Assembly: GCA_000196815.1 (NCBI GenBank)
Contig: FP929003.1
Location: forward strand, 2,379,501-2,443,500
Length of the DNA: 64,000 nt
DNA from: Nitrospira defluvii
GTDB taxonomy: Bacteria; Nitrospirota; Nitrospiria; Nitrospirales; Nitrospiraceae
Reading direction: 5' to 3'
The position numbers and the translations under genes are program-made. This document shows, piece after piece, positions 26,889 to 36,733 of the stretch (its first letter is position 1; every line of letters starts with the position of its first letter). The notes beneath the pieces were generated by a model. The model did not search any database. It was given only the letters and a program-made list of their open reading frames with translations, and had not been told where the DNA came from.

Positions 26889-28583
26889 ATCCCTACAATT
26901 CACGGGCACGTCACCGGTCTCAAAGCCAGTCACCTCGCGGCATTGGAGCGACTCTATCGACGACGTGTGCCGTCCTCACTCGTGATCACTGCCGAGCTCG
27001 CGCGCACGACCTGCCAGTTGACGCGGGAGATTCGACGTCCCATCGGTCTCCTGATCACTCGCCGCGGTGTCGTCGAACAGGTACTTGTGGGAGCCGGCTG
27101 CGCACCGACCTTCGAATCGCTGGTAAAGTTCAGAGTCGGATCGCATGCCCTCCGCGGTCTGCGGTTGATTCGCACCCATCTCCATGATGACCCGCTGAGC
27201 CAGGACGATTTGACCCATCTGGCGCTCCTGAGATTGGACCTGATCGGGGTCCTGGGTGTAGACGAAACGGGCGAGCCCAGCCTGCTGCATCTGGCGCATC
27301 TGCTCCCGCCCAATCAGCAGGGAGAAGTCTGCCGGCTCCTGAAGCCGGTTCCGTTCCATGATCTCGACCTTCAACTGGACGTTTTCCTCCATGGGCTCGA
27401 TAGCGATTTGCAGCGAGCGGACAGCACGCATGACGTCGCCGGAGGGAGCGAATCCGCCATTCTGGTCAGCGCGGCTCCCAGAAGTCACGCCGAGCAGGAA
27501 GAACATTTGGAAGAGCTGAAAGAACTGGCCGAATCCGCCGGGGTCCGCGTGCTGGATCGCATCGCCCAGCGCACCCACGAAGGGTTCGAGCGATACTTGC
27601 TCGGAAAAGGCAAACTGAAAGAGGTTGTGATGCGCGCGCTCCAGAAGGGAGCCGACCTCGTGATCTTCGACCAGGATCTCGCCCCGGCGCAAGCCCGCGC
27701 CATTTCCGAGGTCACGGATCTCAAAGTGATTGATCGCACGCAGCTCATCCTGGATATTTTCGCCCGGCGCGCCCATACCCGTGAAGGCAAAGTTCAAGTG
27801 GAGCTGGCTCAGCTTCGGTATCTTCTGCCGCGACTGTCCGGGCATGGCACCTCGTTGTCGCGCCTCGGAGGCGGAATCGGCTCACGCGGTCCCGGTGAAA
27901 CCAAGCTGGAAACCGATCGCCGCCGCATTCGCGATCGCATCGCGCACCTGGAGCGGGAAATCGACGACGTGGCCCGCCATCAAGATCAGCGCCGATCCCG
28001 ACGTGTGCGCCAGGGGCTTCCGATCCTTTCCATCGTCGGCTACACCAATGCAGGCAAATCGACGCTGCTCAACTCCCTGACCCACAGTCAGATCCCGGCC
28101 CAGGATCGTCTCTTTGAAACCCTCGACACGACAAGCCGCCGCCTTCGTTTTCCTCATGATCGCGAAGTCATCGTGACTGATACGGTGGGGTTCATCCGGG
28201 ATCTGCCCAAAGATCTGGTGGGAGCCTTCCGCACCACACTGGATGAATTGCGGGATGCCGACCTACTCCTGCATGTGGTCGATGCGTCGGCCCCCAACGT
28301 CGATCAGCAGATCACCGCCGTCGAAACCGTCTTACAATCGCTCAACTTGGACACGATTCCCCGCGTGATGGTCCTGAACAAGTGCGACCGCCTCTCGGCA
28401 CACGAAGCCGGCGTTCTCTGCGAGCGGTATCACGCAATCGGAATCTCGGCGCCGAACCGTGAGACGCTGCGCCCATTGATCGCGCACCTCGAAACCCTCT
28501 TGCCCGCCGTCCCGACACTGCCGGGACAGGAGGAAGATCCCGACCAGCCGCCCCAGGACCTGGCGCTTGCATCTCACTCCTGA
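26889..28583 (+). CDS. hflX: GTPase HflX, apparent ATC start
   Basis: About 564 residues. HflX is a ribosome-associated GTPase that splits stalled 70S ribosomes. A long N-terminal domain begins PTIHGHVTGLKASHL and precedes the nucleotide-binding helical domain (ILVSAAPRSHAEQEEHLEEL), the GGxGxRGPGE linker (RLGGGIGSRGPGETKLE) and the G domain with GYTNAGKST, DTVGFI and NKCD. The conserved N-terminus leaves no ATG, GTG or TTG: AAGGAG (26876-26881) is followed seven bases later by ATC (26889), which I take as the start. The next upstream ATG (26742) lies deep in tsaD and would add protein-unlike sequence. Confidence 0.85.
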   Translation: MPTIHGHVTGLKASHLAALERLYRRRVPSSLVITAELARTTCQLTREIRRPIGLLITRRGVVEQVLVGAGCAPTFESLVKFRVGSHALRGLRLIRTHLHDDPLSQDDLTHLALLRLDLIGVLGVDETGEPSLLHLAHLLPPNQQGEVCRLLKPVPFHDLDLQLDVFLHGLDSDLQRADSTHDVAGGSESAILVSAAPRSHAEQEEHLEELKELAESAGVRVLDRIAQRTHEGFERYLLGKGKLKEVVMRALQKGADLVIFDQDLAPAQARAISEVTDLKVIDRTQLILDIFARRAHTREGKVQVELAQLRYLLPRLSGHGTSLSRLGGGIGSRGPGETKLETDRRRIRDRIAHLEREIDDVARHQDQRRSRRVRQGLPILSIVGYTNAGKSTLLNSLTHSQIPAQDRLFETLDTTSRRLRFPHDREVIVTDTVGFIRDLPKDLVGAFRTTLDELRDADLLLHVVDASAPNVDQQITAVETVLQSLNLDTIPRVMVLNKCDRLSAHEAGVLCERYHAIGISAPNRETLRPLIAHLETLLPAVPTLPGQEEDPDQPPQDLALASHS

Positions 28584-28616
28584 CCTCTGCACAATTGGCC
28601 GCCACTACACCGCATC

Positions 28617-29288
28617 ATGAAAGTCGCTACAACAGATCAACAGGCCGGCGTGACGGCCACACGTCGCCTCGCACGGATATTGACCGCATTACGCGCGACC
28701 TCACCGGCCATGAACGTCGAACTCGACCATCGCACGCCCTGGGAGTTGCTGGTGGCCACGATCCTGTCGGCGCAATGCACCGACCAGCGGGTGAATCAGG
28801 TCACCCCGAATCTCTTCCGTCGCTATCAGCACCCTCACGAGTACGCTTCGGCCGACCCCGCGGAATTGGAAGCCCTCATCCGGCCCACCGGCTTCTTCAA
28901 AACGAAAGCCAGGAACCTCATCCGCTGTGCGAAGACCGTGGCCGAGCAGTTCCACGGAGAGGTGCCCGATACCATGGAAGCACTCACCACATTACCCGGA
29001 GTCGGGCGAAAGACGGCGAATGTCCTTCTTGGCAACGCATTCGAGAAGCCGGCCATCGTGGTCGACACACATGTGAAACGAGTGGCCGGGCGGCTCGACT
29101 TGACCCGCCATACGGATCCCGAAAAGATTGAGATGGACCTGCAACGCTTACTACCGGCAGACCAGTGGACGGAAGGATCGCAACGGCTCCTTCTGCATGG
29201 CCGATACATCTGCCTCGCGCGCACACCGAAATGTCGGCACTGTCCGATCTATGCCGATTGCCGTTGGAAGGGGAAAACCGCACGATGA
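28617..29288 (+). CDS. nth: Endonuclease III
   Basis: 223 residues. Base-excision repair glycosylase/AP lyase for oxidised pyrimidines. The helix-hairpin-helix region LPGVGRKTANVLL carries the catalytic Lys, the catalytic Asp is in VVDTHVKRVAGRL, and the C-terminal 4Fe-4S ligands have the standard C-x6-C-x2-C-x5-C spacing (CLARTPKCRHCPIYADC). Its TGA overlaps the yicC ATG (ATGA), indicating coupled translation. Confidence 0.95.
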   Translation: MKVATTDQQAGVTATRRLARILTALRATSPAMNVELDHRTPWELLVATILSAQCTDQRVNQVTPNLFRRYQHPHEYASADPAELEALIRPTGFFKTKARNLIRCAKTVAEQFHGEVPDTMEALTTLPGVGRKTANVLLGNAFEKPAIVVDTHVKRVAGRLDLTRHTDPEKIEMDLQRLLPADQWTEGSQRLLLHGRYICLARTPKCRHCPIYADCRWKGKTAR

Positions 29289-30163
29289 TTCGAAGCATGA
29301 CGGGATATGGGAAAAAGGACGGCACGTCGCAGAAAGCCGGCGTCACCGTGGAGATCCGTTCGGTCAATCACCGTTTTCTTGAAGTGGCAGTCAGACTGCC
29401 CCGGTCGTTGGCCCAACTGGAGGACCAGGTTCGAAAAACAGTCCAGCAACGCTGCCTCCGCGGACGAGTCGATGTGTCGGTGTCGGTCCATTCCGCCGGC
29501 GGCAGCCTGAAGACGGTCCAGATCGATCAGGCGTTGGCCAAGCAGTATCATACGGCCCTCAAGAAGCTGCAGAAAACGCTGGGGCTGCGCGGTGCGGTGG
29601 ATGTCTCCACGCTCGCAGGATTCCGGGACATCCTGTCCGTTTCCGATGAGCCGGTCGATGCCGGGCAACTGACGAAAACCGTCCTGCGGGTATTGGGAGG
29701 CGCGCTCACAGACCTTGAGAAGATGCGCCGACGGGAAGGGGAGGCGCTCGCCAAAGACCTGGTTCTCCACCTGGATGCGATCCGGGAGGCCAAGTCCACC
29801 GTGGCGGAGAAGGCCCCGGTACTGGCCAAAAATGCATTTGAGCGCATGAAAGGCCGGATTGAGTCCCTGTTGCAGGCCGAATTGCCGGATCCGGCCCGGC
29901 TCCAACAGGAATTGGCGGTGTTTGCCGACCGTTCGGACATCTCAGAAGAATTGGTCAGACTTGAGTCACATATGCTACAGTTCGACCAGCAGCTCCACAG
30001 TAAGGAGTCGGTGGGGAAGACCTTGGAGTTCCTGCTCCAGGAAATGGGGCGGGAAGTGAACACCATCGGCTCAAAGGCCAACGACGCCGATATCGCCGCG
30101 TTGGTGGTCCGAATGAAAGCCGAACTGGAAAAATTGCGCGAACAAGTTCAGAATGTCGAATAG
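29285..30163 (+). CDS. yicC: YicC-family endoribonuclease
   Basis: 292 residues starting MIRSMTGYGK, the hallmark N-terminus of the YicC/YloC family; the C-terminal block VNTIGSKANDADIAALVV also matches. Family members are reported to be RNA endonucleases acting on small RNAs or mRNA. The start overlaps the nth stop. The order yicC-gmk-rpoZ-coaBC downstream is a widely conserved neighbourhood and supports the identification. Confidence 0.92.
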   Translation: MIRSMTGYGKKDGTSQKAGVTVEIRSVNHRFLEVAVRLPRSLAQLEDQVRKTVQQRCLRGRVDVSVSVHSAGGSLKTVQIDQALAKQYHTALKKLQKTLGLRGAVDVSTLAGFRDILSVSDEPVDAGQLTKTVLRVLGGALTDLEKMRRREGEALAKDLVLHLDAIREAKSTVAEKAPVLAKNAFERMKGRIESLLQAELPDPARLQQELAVFADRSDISEELVRLESHMLQFDQQLHSKESVGKTLEFLLQEMGREVNTIGSKANDADIAALVVRMKAELEKLREQVQNVE

Positions 30164-30193
30164 CGTCGGCCCTGCGCCGGCATCGAACACCCT

Positions 30194-30910
30194 ATGAATA
30201 CCGCGCCCGTTTCATCCAAGGATAAACCGCCCCAAGTACGGCGAGGCATTTTGTTTATCATTTCGGCTCCGTCGGGAAGCGGGAAGACGACGTTGTGCAA
30301 ACAGATCACGGCCAATGTTCCCGGATTGTGGCACTCGATCTCCTACACCACGCGCAAACCGCGGCCAGGCGAGGTGGATGGGCAGGATTACTATTTTCTC
30401 GATGAGCCGGCCTTCCGTCAGATGATCGATCGAAATGAATTCGTCGAATGGGCGCATGTCTACGGCAATTTGTACGGCACACCGCGCAAGATGCTGACCG
30501 AGAAAATGGAACAGGGTATCGACGTGCTGCTCGAAATCGACGTGCAGGGCGCGCGCTCAGTGAAAAAGAAGTTTGAAGACGGCGTCTATATCTTCATTCT
30601 GCCGCCGTCGTTCGACACGCTGCGGACAAGGCTTCAAAACCGGGCTGGAGACTCGCCGGACGAAATTCAACGCCGCCTCCAGAAGGCCAAAGAAGAGGTC
30701 TGGAGCTACCGGGAGTACTACTATATCGTCCGGAACGACGACCTGAAGCAATCCTTGAAAGAGCTCGAAAGCATTTTCCTGGCGGAACGGATCAAAACCA
30801 AACGCCTGAACATGACGTGGTTGGAAGAAAAATTCATTCTCGACAAAGAGGGTAAGCAGGGGAATTCTTCCTCCGCCCCCGCATCAAAGGAGCACTTGCA
30901 TCATGGGTGA
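30194..30910 (+). CDS. gmk: Guanylate kinase
   Basis: 238 residues. Converts GMP to GDP with ATP. Walker A SAPSGSGKTT (about 24-33), the GMP-binding SYTTRKPRPGEVDGQDYYF, and LLEIDVQGA are visible. Both ends are longer than the typical 205-residue enzyme: about 15 extra N-terminal residues and a Ser/Ala/His-rich tail. The last 8 bases overlap rpoZ. Confidence 0.95.
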   Translation: MNTAPVSSKDKPPQVRRGILFIISAPSGSGKTTLCKQITANVPGLWHSISYTTRKPRPGEVDGQDYYFLDEPAFRQMIDRNEFVEWAHVYGNLYGTPRKMLTEKMEQGIDVLLEIDVQGARSVKKKFEDGVYIFILPPSFDTLRTRLQNRAGDSPDEIQRRLQKAKEEVWSYREYYYIVRNDDLKQSLKELESIFLAERIKTKRLNMTWLEEKFILDKEGKQGNSSSAPASKEHLHHG

Positions 30911-31265
30911 AATGTTAAGTTTGTTACCGGAATACGCCACCGGGGAGTTCGATTCACGCCACCGGCTGGTGATCGTCGCGGCGCAGCGGGCGAAACAACT
31001 CGTGCAGGGCGCACGCATGGCGTCAGCATCGAAATACACGAAAGAAACGAGCATCGCGCTCGACGAAGTCCTTCGGCACAAGGTTAAATTCCTGATCGGA
31101 CAGGAAGCACGCGAGGCCATTAAAGAATCCAAACGGGTCAAGGAAGGTGAGACGGAACGCCTGGCCATGATGACCGGCGAGGACGCCAAGGAAATCAAGA
31201 AAGAGCTCAGCGTCTACGTCGACGATACCGTCCAGCCTGCCCCTGCTCCGGAGGGCGAGGAGTAG
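30903..31265 (+). CDS. rpoZ: RNA polymerase omega subunit
   Basis: 120 residues. The omega fold is recognisable in HRLVIVAAQRAKQLVQGA and KFLIGQEAREAI, and the position between gmk and coaBC is the classical one. It helps assemble beta' into RNA polymerase. AAGGAG in the end of gmk serves as its ribosome-binding site (overlap of 8 bases). The acidic tail (EGEE) is typical. Confidence 0.92.
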   Translation: MGEMLSLLPEYATGEFDSRHRLVIVAAQRAKQLVQGARMASASKYTKETSIALDEVLRHKVKFLIGQEAREAIKESKRVKEGETERLAMMTGEDAKEIKKELSVYVDDTVQPAPAPEGEE

Positions 31266-31274
31266 TTCCGCTTC

Positions 31275-32534
31275 GTGCAGACCACCGGCCCCTCACTTAC
31301 CGGTGTCCGTCTTGTGCTCGCCGTCACGGGGAGTATTGCCGCCTATAAGGCAGTCGGGCTCTTGCGCATGCTCCGTCGCGAAGGCGCGACGGTGAACGTC
31401 GTCATGACGGCAGGGGCCTGCCGCTTCGTGACCCCGCTGACCTTCGAGGTGTTGTCCGGTTCCCACGTGGCCACCGACCTCTTCGAAGCCCACCAGGAAA
31501 TGCTGCACCTTTCCTTGCCGGAACAGGCGCAGGCTATCCTGATAGCCCCGGCCACCGCCAATTGCCTGGCGAAAGCCGCGCTCGGGCTGGCCGACGATCT
31601 CCTCTCGACCATGCTCCTCACCACACAATGTCCCGTGGTTTTCGCGCCCGCCATGGATGGGGATATGTGGCAACACCCGACCGTCGTAGAGCATGTGGCT
31701 GCGCTGAAAAAGCGCGGCGCAGTCATCGTCGAACCGGAGGAAGGCCCGCTGGCCTCTGGCCGTTCAGGACAGGGACGGCTGGCAGATGAGCCCCGCATCT
31801 TGTCGGCCCTTCACGCAGCCCTTCATCCGCGACGCGATTGGACCGGTCGCCGTCTGCTTATTTCCGCCGGTCCTACGCAGGAAGCCATCGACCCCGTGCG
31901 GTTCATTTCCAACCGGTCCTCCGGAAAGATGGGATATGCGCTCGCCGAAGCCGCGCAGGCACGCGGCGCGGAGGTCGTGCTGGTCTCAGGCCCCACGGCC
32001 CTGACCCCGCCGGCCGGCGTGGAGTTCTGTCCGGTGACAACGGCTGAGGAGATGCGCAAGGCTGTCACCGGGCGGTTTTCCTGGAGCGATACCGTCATCA
32101 TGGCGGCCGCCGTGGCGGACTTTCGCCCCACACAACCGGCTGCACAGAAACTCAAAAAACGGCAGCATCCCGTCACCAGCCTGGGACTGTCGCCGACCGA
32201 GGATATTCTCAAGGAATTGGGCGAGCGCCGGACGACACAGGTGCTCGTGGGGTTTGCGGCAGAAACCGAAGATCTGCTTGCCCATGCGCGGGAAAAGCTG
32301 CAAGCTAAGGGCGTCGATCTCCTGGTCGCCAATGACGTGACGGCCGCAGGATCGGGCTTCGGGTCGGACACGAATCGCGTGTTCATTCTATATCGTGACG
32401 GCAGCGCGGAGGAACTCCCCCTGTTACCCAAACGGGACGTTGCACACCTAATCCTGGACAGGATTCTCACTTTGCAGACCGGCCGCCGGTCTCCGAAGAC
32501 AGCATCGCGAGTACGAACGAATCGCAAGGAGTAG
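31275..32534 (+). CDS. coaBC: Bifunctional CoaBC (PPC synthetase/decarboxylase)
   Basis: 419 residues. The N-terminal flavin decarboxylase CoaC (about 10-190: VLAVTGSIAAYKAVGLLR; active-site PAMDGDMW, where the Asn of PAMN is replaced by Asp) is followed by the CTP-dependent ligase CoaB (about 200-400: LLISAGPTQEAIDPVRFISNRSSGKMGYALA; AAAVADFRP). Together they make 4'-phosphopantetheine from phosphopantothenate and cysteine. Start is GTG at 31275. The Asp in PAMDGDMW is common in some phyla but is worth noting. Confidence 0.92.
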   Translation: MQTTGPSLTGVRLVLAVTGSIAAYKAVGLLRMLRREGATVNVVMTAGACRFVTPLTFEVLSGSHVATDLFEAHQEMLHLSLPEQAQAILIAPATANCLAKAALGLADDLLSTMLLTTQCPVVFAPAMDGDMWQHPTVVEHVAALKKRGAVIVEPEEGPLASGRSGQGRLADEPRILSALHAALHPRRDWTGRRLLISAGPTQEAIDPVRFISNRSSGKMGYALAEAAQARGAEVVLVSGPTALTPPAGVEFCPVTTAEEMRKAVTGRFSWSDTVIMAAAVADFRPTQPAAQKLKKRQHPVTSLGLSPTEDILKELGERRTTQVLVGFAAETEDLLAHAREKLQAKGVDLLVANDVTAAGSGFGSDTNRVFILYRDGSAEELPLLPKRDVAHLILDRILTLQTGRRSPKTASRVRTNRKE

Positions 32535-32537
32535 GGC

Positions 32538-33215
32538 GTGGCCTCTTCATCGCGTATCGATCCATCGACCGCCGCCGAAATCGACCGCCTGGCCACCGCC
32601 GTCGCCAAAGACCCGCGCTCGAAAGAATTCCTCCCCCTCGCGGACGAATACATCAAGGTCGGCATGTGGCAGGAAGCGGCGGGCGTACTGGAAGACGGCC
32701 TCAAGGTCTATCCTGGTTTTGTCACCGCCATGGCGGCATTGGGCCGGGTGTACGATCAATTGGGCCAGCCGGCGAAAGCGAAAGCTATTCTTGAAGACGT
32801 CGTCAGACAGCGCCCGGACAATCTCCGCGCGCATCGTATTCTCGCCAAACTCTATCACGCCGAAGGGAACGCCGACTTAGCATTGCTGTCCTGCACAGCC
32901 ATCCTGAACGCCAATCCATTCGATGACGAGGCGGCCGCGATGAAACGGAGCATCACCGGTACCCCTGATGGTCCGCCACCCGCGAAGCGCGAGAAGAAGC
33001 GCATCGGCGCCGAGCCTAAACCCGACACAGCAAAAGTTGCGCCTCCCGTCACGCCGGCGTTCGAGCCATCCGTATCCACGTCATCCCTGGCATCTGAACC
33101 GGTTTTGGAAACCACGATTCAGCCGGTTCCTGAACCGCCTTCGGTGAAACATGCGGCCGCAATCGCGCGACTGGAAGCCTGGCTGCAAACCATTCAAGCC
33201 CAACGCGTTCACTGA
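32538..33215 (+). CDS. Tetratricopeptide-repeat protein
   Basis: 225 residues starting at GTG 32538, with AAGGAG overlapping the coaBC end. About three TPR-like helical hairpins occupy residues 10-135 (FLPLADEYIKVGMWQEAAGVLEDGL; AMAALGRVYDQLGQPAKAKAILEDV; AHRILAKLYHAEGNADLALLSC). A Pro/Ser/Val-rich linker and a short C-terminal amphipathic helix (AAIARLEAWLQTIQAQ) follow. It probably serves as a protein-interaction scaffold; the target is unknown. It appears cotranscribed with coaBC. Confidence 0.75.
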   Translation: MASSSRIDPSTAAEIDRLATAVAKDPRSKEFLPLADEYIKVGMWQEAAGVLEDGLKVYPGFVTAMAALGRVYDQLGQPAKAKAILEDVVRQRPDNLRAHRILAKLYHAEGNADLALLSCTAILNANPFDDEAAAMKRSITGTPDGPPPAKREKKRIGAEPKPDTAKVAPPVTPAFEPSVSTSSLASEPVLETTIQPVPEPPSVKHAAAIARLEAWLQTIQAQRVH

Positions 33216-33266
33216 CTGCATCCCCCCAAGTGACCCAGCGCTTGTCGCGGCTCTCCGGAACAACGT

Positions 33267-33295
33267 TTGACCCACTCCTGACACCCTGTTAGAAT
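33267..33295 (+). promoter_or_regulatory. Sigma-70 promoter of aroQ-efp-acc cluster
   Basis: TTGACC (33267-33272), 17-base spacer, TAGAAT (33290-33295), about 64 bases before the aroQ ATG. Confidence 0.7.
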
Positions 33296-33358
33296 GCCGC
33301 CGCTGCTGGCATCTCTATCCATTGCAGCCTACTGATAACGGGGGCGCGCGACAGACAC

Positions 33359-33856
33359 ATGCTGCGGCTGCTAGTGCTTCATGGTCCCAATCTCAATCTC
33401 CTGGGTACGCGAGAGCCATCCGTCTACGGACAGGCCTCTTTGCCCGACATCGACAAGTCGATTGTCCGTCGCGCAGGCGAGCGGGGGATTGCGGTGCAGA
33501 CCAAACAGACGAATGTAGAAGGGGAACTGGTCACCTGGATTCAGAACGCCAGGGGCCATTTCGACGGCATCATCATCAATCCGGCCGCGTATACCCATAC
33601 CAGCATTGCGATTCGCGATGCGATTGCCGCCGTCGCCCTGCCGACGGTCGAAGTGCACCTGTCGAACATCCATCAGCGGGAGGAGTTTCGCCATCACTCC
33701 TTCATCGCCGGCGTCGCCTTGGGACAGATTTCCGGATTCGGTCCCACCGGCTATCTGCTGGCGCTGGACGCATTGGCCGCGCACCTCGAGGCCGGCGGCA
33801 AGGCATCACGCCCTCGGACGGCCTCGAAGAATAAACCCACGGCTTCGCGCCGTTGA
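33359..33856 (+). CDS. aroQ: 3-Dehydroquinate dehydratase, type II
   Basis: 165 residues. Shikimate pathway enzyme removing water from 3-dehydroquinate. Family blocks [21 protein letters not shown], the catalytic Tyr in that segment, [18 protein letters not shown] and the catalytic His region [18 protein letters not shown] are all present. A basic tail (about 145-165) extends the usual length of about 145-150. It is followed after 25 bases by efp. Confidence 0.95.
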   Translation: MLRLLVLHGPNLNLLGTREPSVYGQASLPDIDKSIVRRAGERGIAVQTKQTNVEGELVTWIQNARGHFDGIIINPAAYTHTSIAIRDAIAAVALPTVEVHLSNIHQREEFRHHSFIAGVALGQISGFGPTGYLLALDALAAHLEAGGKASRPRTASKNKPTASRR

Positions 33857-33881
33857 ACTTGTTGTACCAAGGAGAGTTGTT

Positions 33882-34442
33882 GTGATTTCGACCGCAGAGT
33901 TTCGGAACGGCAGCCCGTTAATGGTAGAAGGTCAACCCTTTTATATCGTGGAATTCCAGCACGTCAAACCCGGCAAGGGCGGGGCATTCGTCCGGACGAA
34001 GCTGAAGAGTTATCTCTCCGGCAACGTCCTCGACAGGACCTTTCGTTCCGGAGAAAAATTCGACACCCCCCAGATCGAAGAATGCGACATGCAGTTCCTG
34101 TATGCCACGAACGATTCCTACACGTTCATGGATACGGAGACGTATGAGCAGTCGACCTATGAGAAGAGCCAGTTGGGAAGCAACGCCGATCTCCTCAAAG
34201 AGAACATGATCGCCAAGATCCTGATCTACGAACACCGGCCGATTACCGTCCTGCTGCCCAACTTCATCGAACTCAAAGTGGTCGACGGCGAGCCGGGCGT
34301 GCGGGGCGACACGGCCTCTGGCGGCAACAAACCGGTGATCGTCGAGACCGGCGCCACAATCAAGGTGCCGCTCTACCTGGAAATCGGGGAAACGATTCGC
34401 ATCGATACGAGAACCCGTGAATTTGTGGAGCGCGTGCGTTGA
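33882..34442 (+). CDS. efp: Elongation factor P
   Basis: 186 residues, normal EF-P length and three beta-barrel domains. EF-P relieves ribosome stalling at polyproline. The tip loop [10 protein letters not shown] has the modifiable Lys (about residue 32) as in EpmA-type EF-P. C-terminal [23 protein letters not shown] is the family signature. The start is GTG at 33882, with AAGGAG ten bases upstream; longer frames overlap aroQ. The TGA overlaps the accB start. No epmA or epmB genes are seen in the window. Confidence 0.95.
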   Translation: MISTAEFRNGSPLMVEGQPFYIVEFQHVKPGKGGAFVRTKLKSYLSGNVLDRTFRSGEKFDTPQIEECDMQFLYATNDSYTFMDTETYEQSTYEKSQLGSNADLLKENMIAKILIYEHRPITVLLPNFIELKVVDGEPGVRGDTASGGNKPVIVETGATIKVPLYLEIGETIRIDTRTREFVERVR

Positions 34443-35014
34443 ACTCATCAGGTAAAAAGACAGGAAAAGGCCGGGGTGCCGGGAAGCCAATCGTCCTACC
34501 GAGCGCCTTTGCACCTCGATCGACGGCCGCTGAGACATTGCTCTCTCCGGACCAGGCCGCGCAGATTCAACAATTGGCCGATCTGCTCAAGCGCAACCAT
34601 CTGACCGAGTTGGAAATCGAGCGCAGCGGAGTCCGTATCCGCATCCGGCACGAGCCGGTGATTCGAACCACGACGGCCCAGACGGTGGAGACCGTCACCA
34701 ACCAGTCGGCCTCAACCGGGACGACGCCGGCGGCGCAGACCCGTCCACCCGCAGAAACGGATGGCCAGGTCACGATCACGTCTCCCATCGTCGGCACCTT
34801 CTATCGCTCGCCCTCACCCGATGCAGACCCGTATGTGGAAGAAGGGGATTTCGTGAAGAAGGGCCAGGTGCTCTGTATCGTCGAAGCCATGAAGCTTATG
34901 AACGAAATCGAGTCCGAAGCCGACGGACGCATCACGAAAATACTGGCGGAGAGCACCAAGCCTGTCGAGTACGGACAACCTCTCTTCTTGATCGACCCCA
35001 ACGCCACGCCCTAG
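34439..35014 (+). CDS. accB: Biotin carboxyl carrier protein of acetyl-CoA carboxylase
   Basis: 191 residues starting at TTG 34439, overlapping the efp stop. The N-terminal helix ([23 protein letters not shown]) and a Pro/Thr/Ala linker lead to the biotinyl domain (about 112-188) with EAMKLMN, biotinylated on about Lys152. It carries biotin and the carboxyl group in fatty acid synthesis. efp-accB-accC is a well-known gene order. Confidence 0.95.
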   Translation: MNSSGKKTGKGRGAGKPIVLPSAFAPRSTAAETLLSPDQAAQIQQLADLLKRNHLTELEIERSGVRIRIRHEPVIRTTTAQTVETVTNQSASTGTTPAAQTRPPAETDGQVTITSPIVGTFYRSPSPDADPYVEEGDFVKKGQVLCIVEAMKLMNEIESEADGRITKILAESTKPVEYGQPLFLIDPNATP

Positions 35015-35196
35015 CCGACGAGATCATGCGGGTTCATGGCGAGACGATCCGGGGATTCGTTCCTCAAGCATGTGGGTCCGACGGCAGACGGCACATGCCG
35101 GGATCCTTCGAGAGAACCGGATCAGGTCTCACCCGTGGCGGAGCAAACCGTTTAGAATCAGGCGGACACAGCGAGTGACCCGCGCCGGAGTATTCT

Positions 35197-36546
35197 GTGT
35201 TTAAGAAAGTGTTGGTTGCCAATCGTGGAGAAATCGCCCTTCGGGTGATCCGCGCCTGCAAAGAGCTCGGCGTCAAAACCGTTGCGATTCATTCCGAAGC
35301 CGATGCCGCAAGTTTGCACGTGCGGGCTGCGGACGAGCACGTCTGTGTCGGACCTCCGGAAGCCGCCCTCAGTTACCGCAATATCCCTAACGTCCTGAGC
35401 GCCGCCGAAGTGACCGGGGCCGATGCCATTCATCCCGGCTATGGATTCCTTTCAGAGAACGCGCACTTTGCGGAAGTCTGCGAATCGATCGGCGTCAAAT
35501 TCATCGGCCCGACTTCTGAAAACATCGCCCTGATGGGCGACAAATCAAAGGCACGGGAAGTGGTCGCTAAGAAGGGCCTCCCGGTCACCCCCGGCAGCCC
35601 CGGCGAACTCCGGAGCGAACAGGATGCGCAAGAGGCCGCGAAAACCATCGGCTTTCCCGTGATCATTAAGGCCTCCGCCGGAGGCGGCGGACGGGGCATG
35701 CGTGTGGTGAACAAACCGGAGGAGCTCGCGCGGGCGTTTCAAGCGGCGCAAGCCGAGGCGAAATCCACCTTCGGCCACGACGGCGTCTACCTTGAGCGCT
35801 ATTTCCTCGAACCACGGCACATCGAAGTACAAATCGTGGCCGACAATCGGGGCCATGTGGTCCACCTCGGCGAGCGTGATTGCTCCATTCAACGACGTCA
35901 CCAAAAGCTGGTGGAAGAAACCCCGTCGCCGGCCATCGATGAAGAATTGCGGCGCGAAATCGGCCGGGTGGCCGTCCAGGCCGTGAAAGCCATTCGCTAT
36001 TGCAACGTCGGCACGGTGGAGTTTCTGCTGGATAAGGACCGCAACTTCTTCTTCATGGAAGTGAATACCCGCATCCAGGTCGAGCACCCCATCACGGAAA
36101 TGGTGACCGGGATCGATCTCGTGAAAGAACAGATACGGATCGCGTCGGGCATGCCCCTCTCGTTCAAGCAGCAGGACATCAAGCTGAACGGTCACAGCTT
36201 CGAGTGCCGCATCAATGCCGAAGATCCGGAAAAGTTCACACCCTGTCCAGGACAGATCACCAAATATTCCGCCCCCGGTGGCTTCGGCGTGCGCGTCGAT
36301 TCCGCGATGGAACCGAACGCCGTGGTGGTTCCGTACTACGACAGCCTGATCGCCAAATTGATTACGCACGGACGTGATCGCCAGGAGGCCATGGCCCGCA
36401 TGCGCCGCGCACTCGATGAATTTGTCATCGAAGGCATCAAAACGACGATCCCGCTCCATCGGAGAATTTTTAACGATCCCGATTTCCAGAAGGGGCATGT
36501 CTCGACGACATTCCTTGACCGCTTTCTTGCCGGCCAGTCCTCGTAA
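35197..36546 (+). CDS. accC: Biotin carboxylase subunit of acetyl-CoA carboxylase
   Basis: 449 residues, GTG start at 35197 with GGAG eight bases upstream. Carboxylates biotin on AccB using ATP and bicarbonate. Signatures: [21 protein letters not shown], the [10 protein letters not shown] block, [12 protein letters not shown] (glycine-rich ATP loop), [27 protein letters not shown] with the catalytic Glu and Arg. It is separated from accB by 182 bases that contain a possible -10 (TAGAAT near 35152). A family A repeat follows. Confidence 0.95.
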   Translation: MFKKVLVANRGEIALRVIRACKELGVKTVAIHSEADAASLHVRAADEHVCVGPPEAALSYRNIPNVLSAAEVTGADAIHPGYGFLSENAHFAEVCESIGVKFIGPTSENIALMGDKSKAREVVAKKGLPVTPGSPGELRSEQDAQEAAKTIGFPVIIKASAGGGGRGMRVVNKPEELARAFQAAQAEAKSTFGHDGVYLERYFLEPRHIEVQIVADNRGHVVHLGERDCSIQRRHQKLVEETPSPAIDEELRREIGRVAVQAVKAIRYCNVGTVEFLLDKDRNFFFMEVNTRIQVEHPITEMVTGIDLVKEQIRIASGMPLSFKQQDIKLNGHSFECRINAEDPEKFTPCPGQITKYSAPGGFGVRVDSAMEPNAVVVPYYDSLIAKLITHGRDRQEAMARMRRALDEFVIEGIKTTIPLHRRIFNDPDFQKGHVSTTFLDRFLAGQSS

Positions 36547-36579
36547 CAGTTTCCCGACAAACAGATCGCCTCTAGCCAT

Positions 36580-36720
36580 GGGAATCACCCGCAGGCCGTT
36601 GAAAATAGCCGTCCAGCAAGGCCGCACCAAGCGCCGTGGCGAATCGCACGCCTGTCGTACGGTGAGCCATGGAGCGACGAGAGCACGCCGCCGCCGGACT
36701 TGTTCAACAGCCTGCTAACC
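36580..36720. repeat. Palindromic repeat family A copy
   Basis: GGAATCACCCGCAG, then AATAGCCGTCCAGCAAGGCCGC (36604-36625) matches the left arm of the copy near 540-590. The right end ACTTGTTCAACAGCCTGCTAA (to 36718) matches the CAGCCTGC ends of the copy at 57739. It sits between accC and thiE, and its TAA closes the thiE frame from upstream. Confidence 0.6.
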
Positions 36721-36733
36721 CAGGGAGCCCGCC

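Noticed and set aside
36547-36733. TPP riboswitch upstream of thiE
   Set aside because: The space is a family A repeat and lacks the conserved CUGAGA and ACCUGA-type motifs of the THI element.
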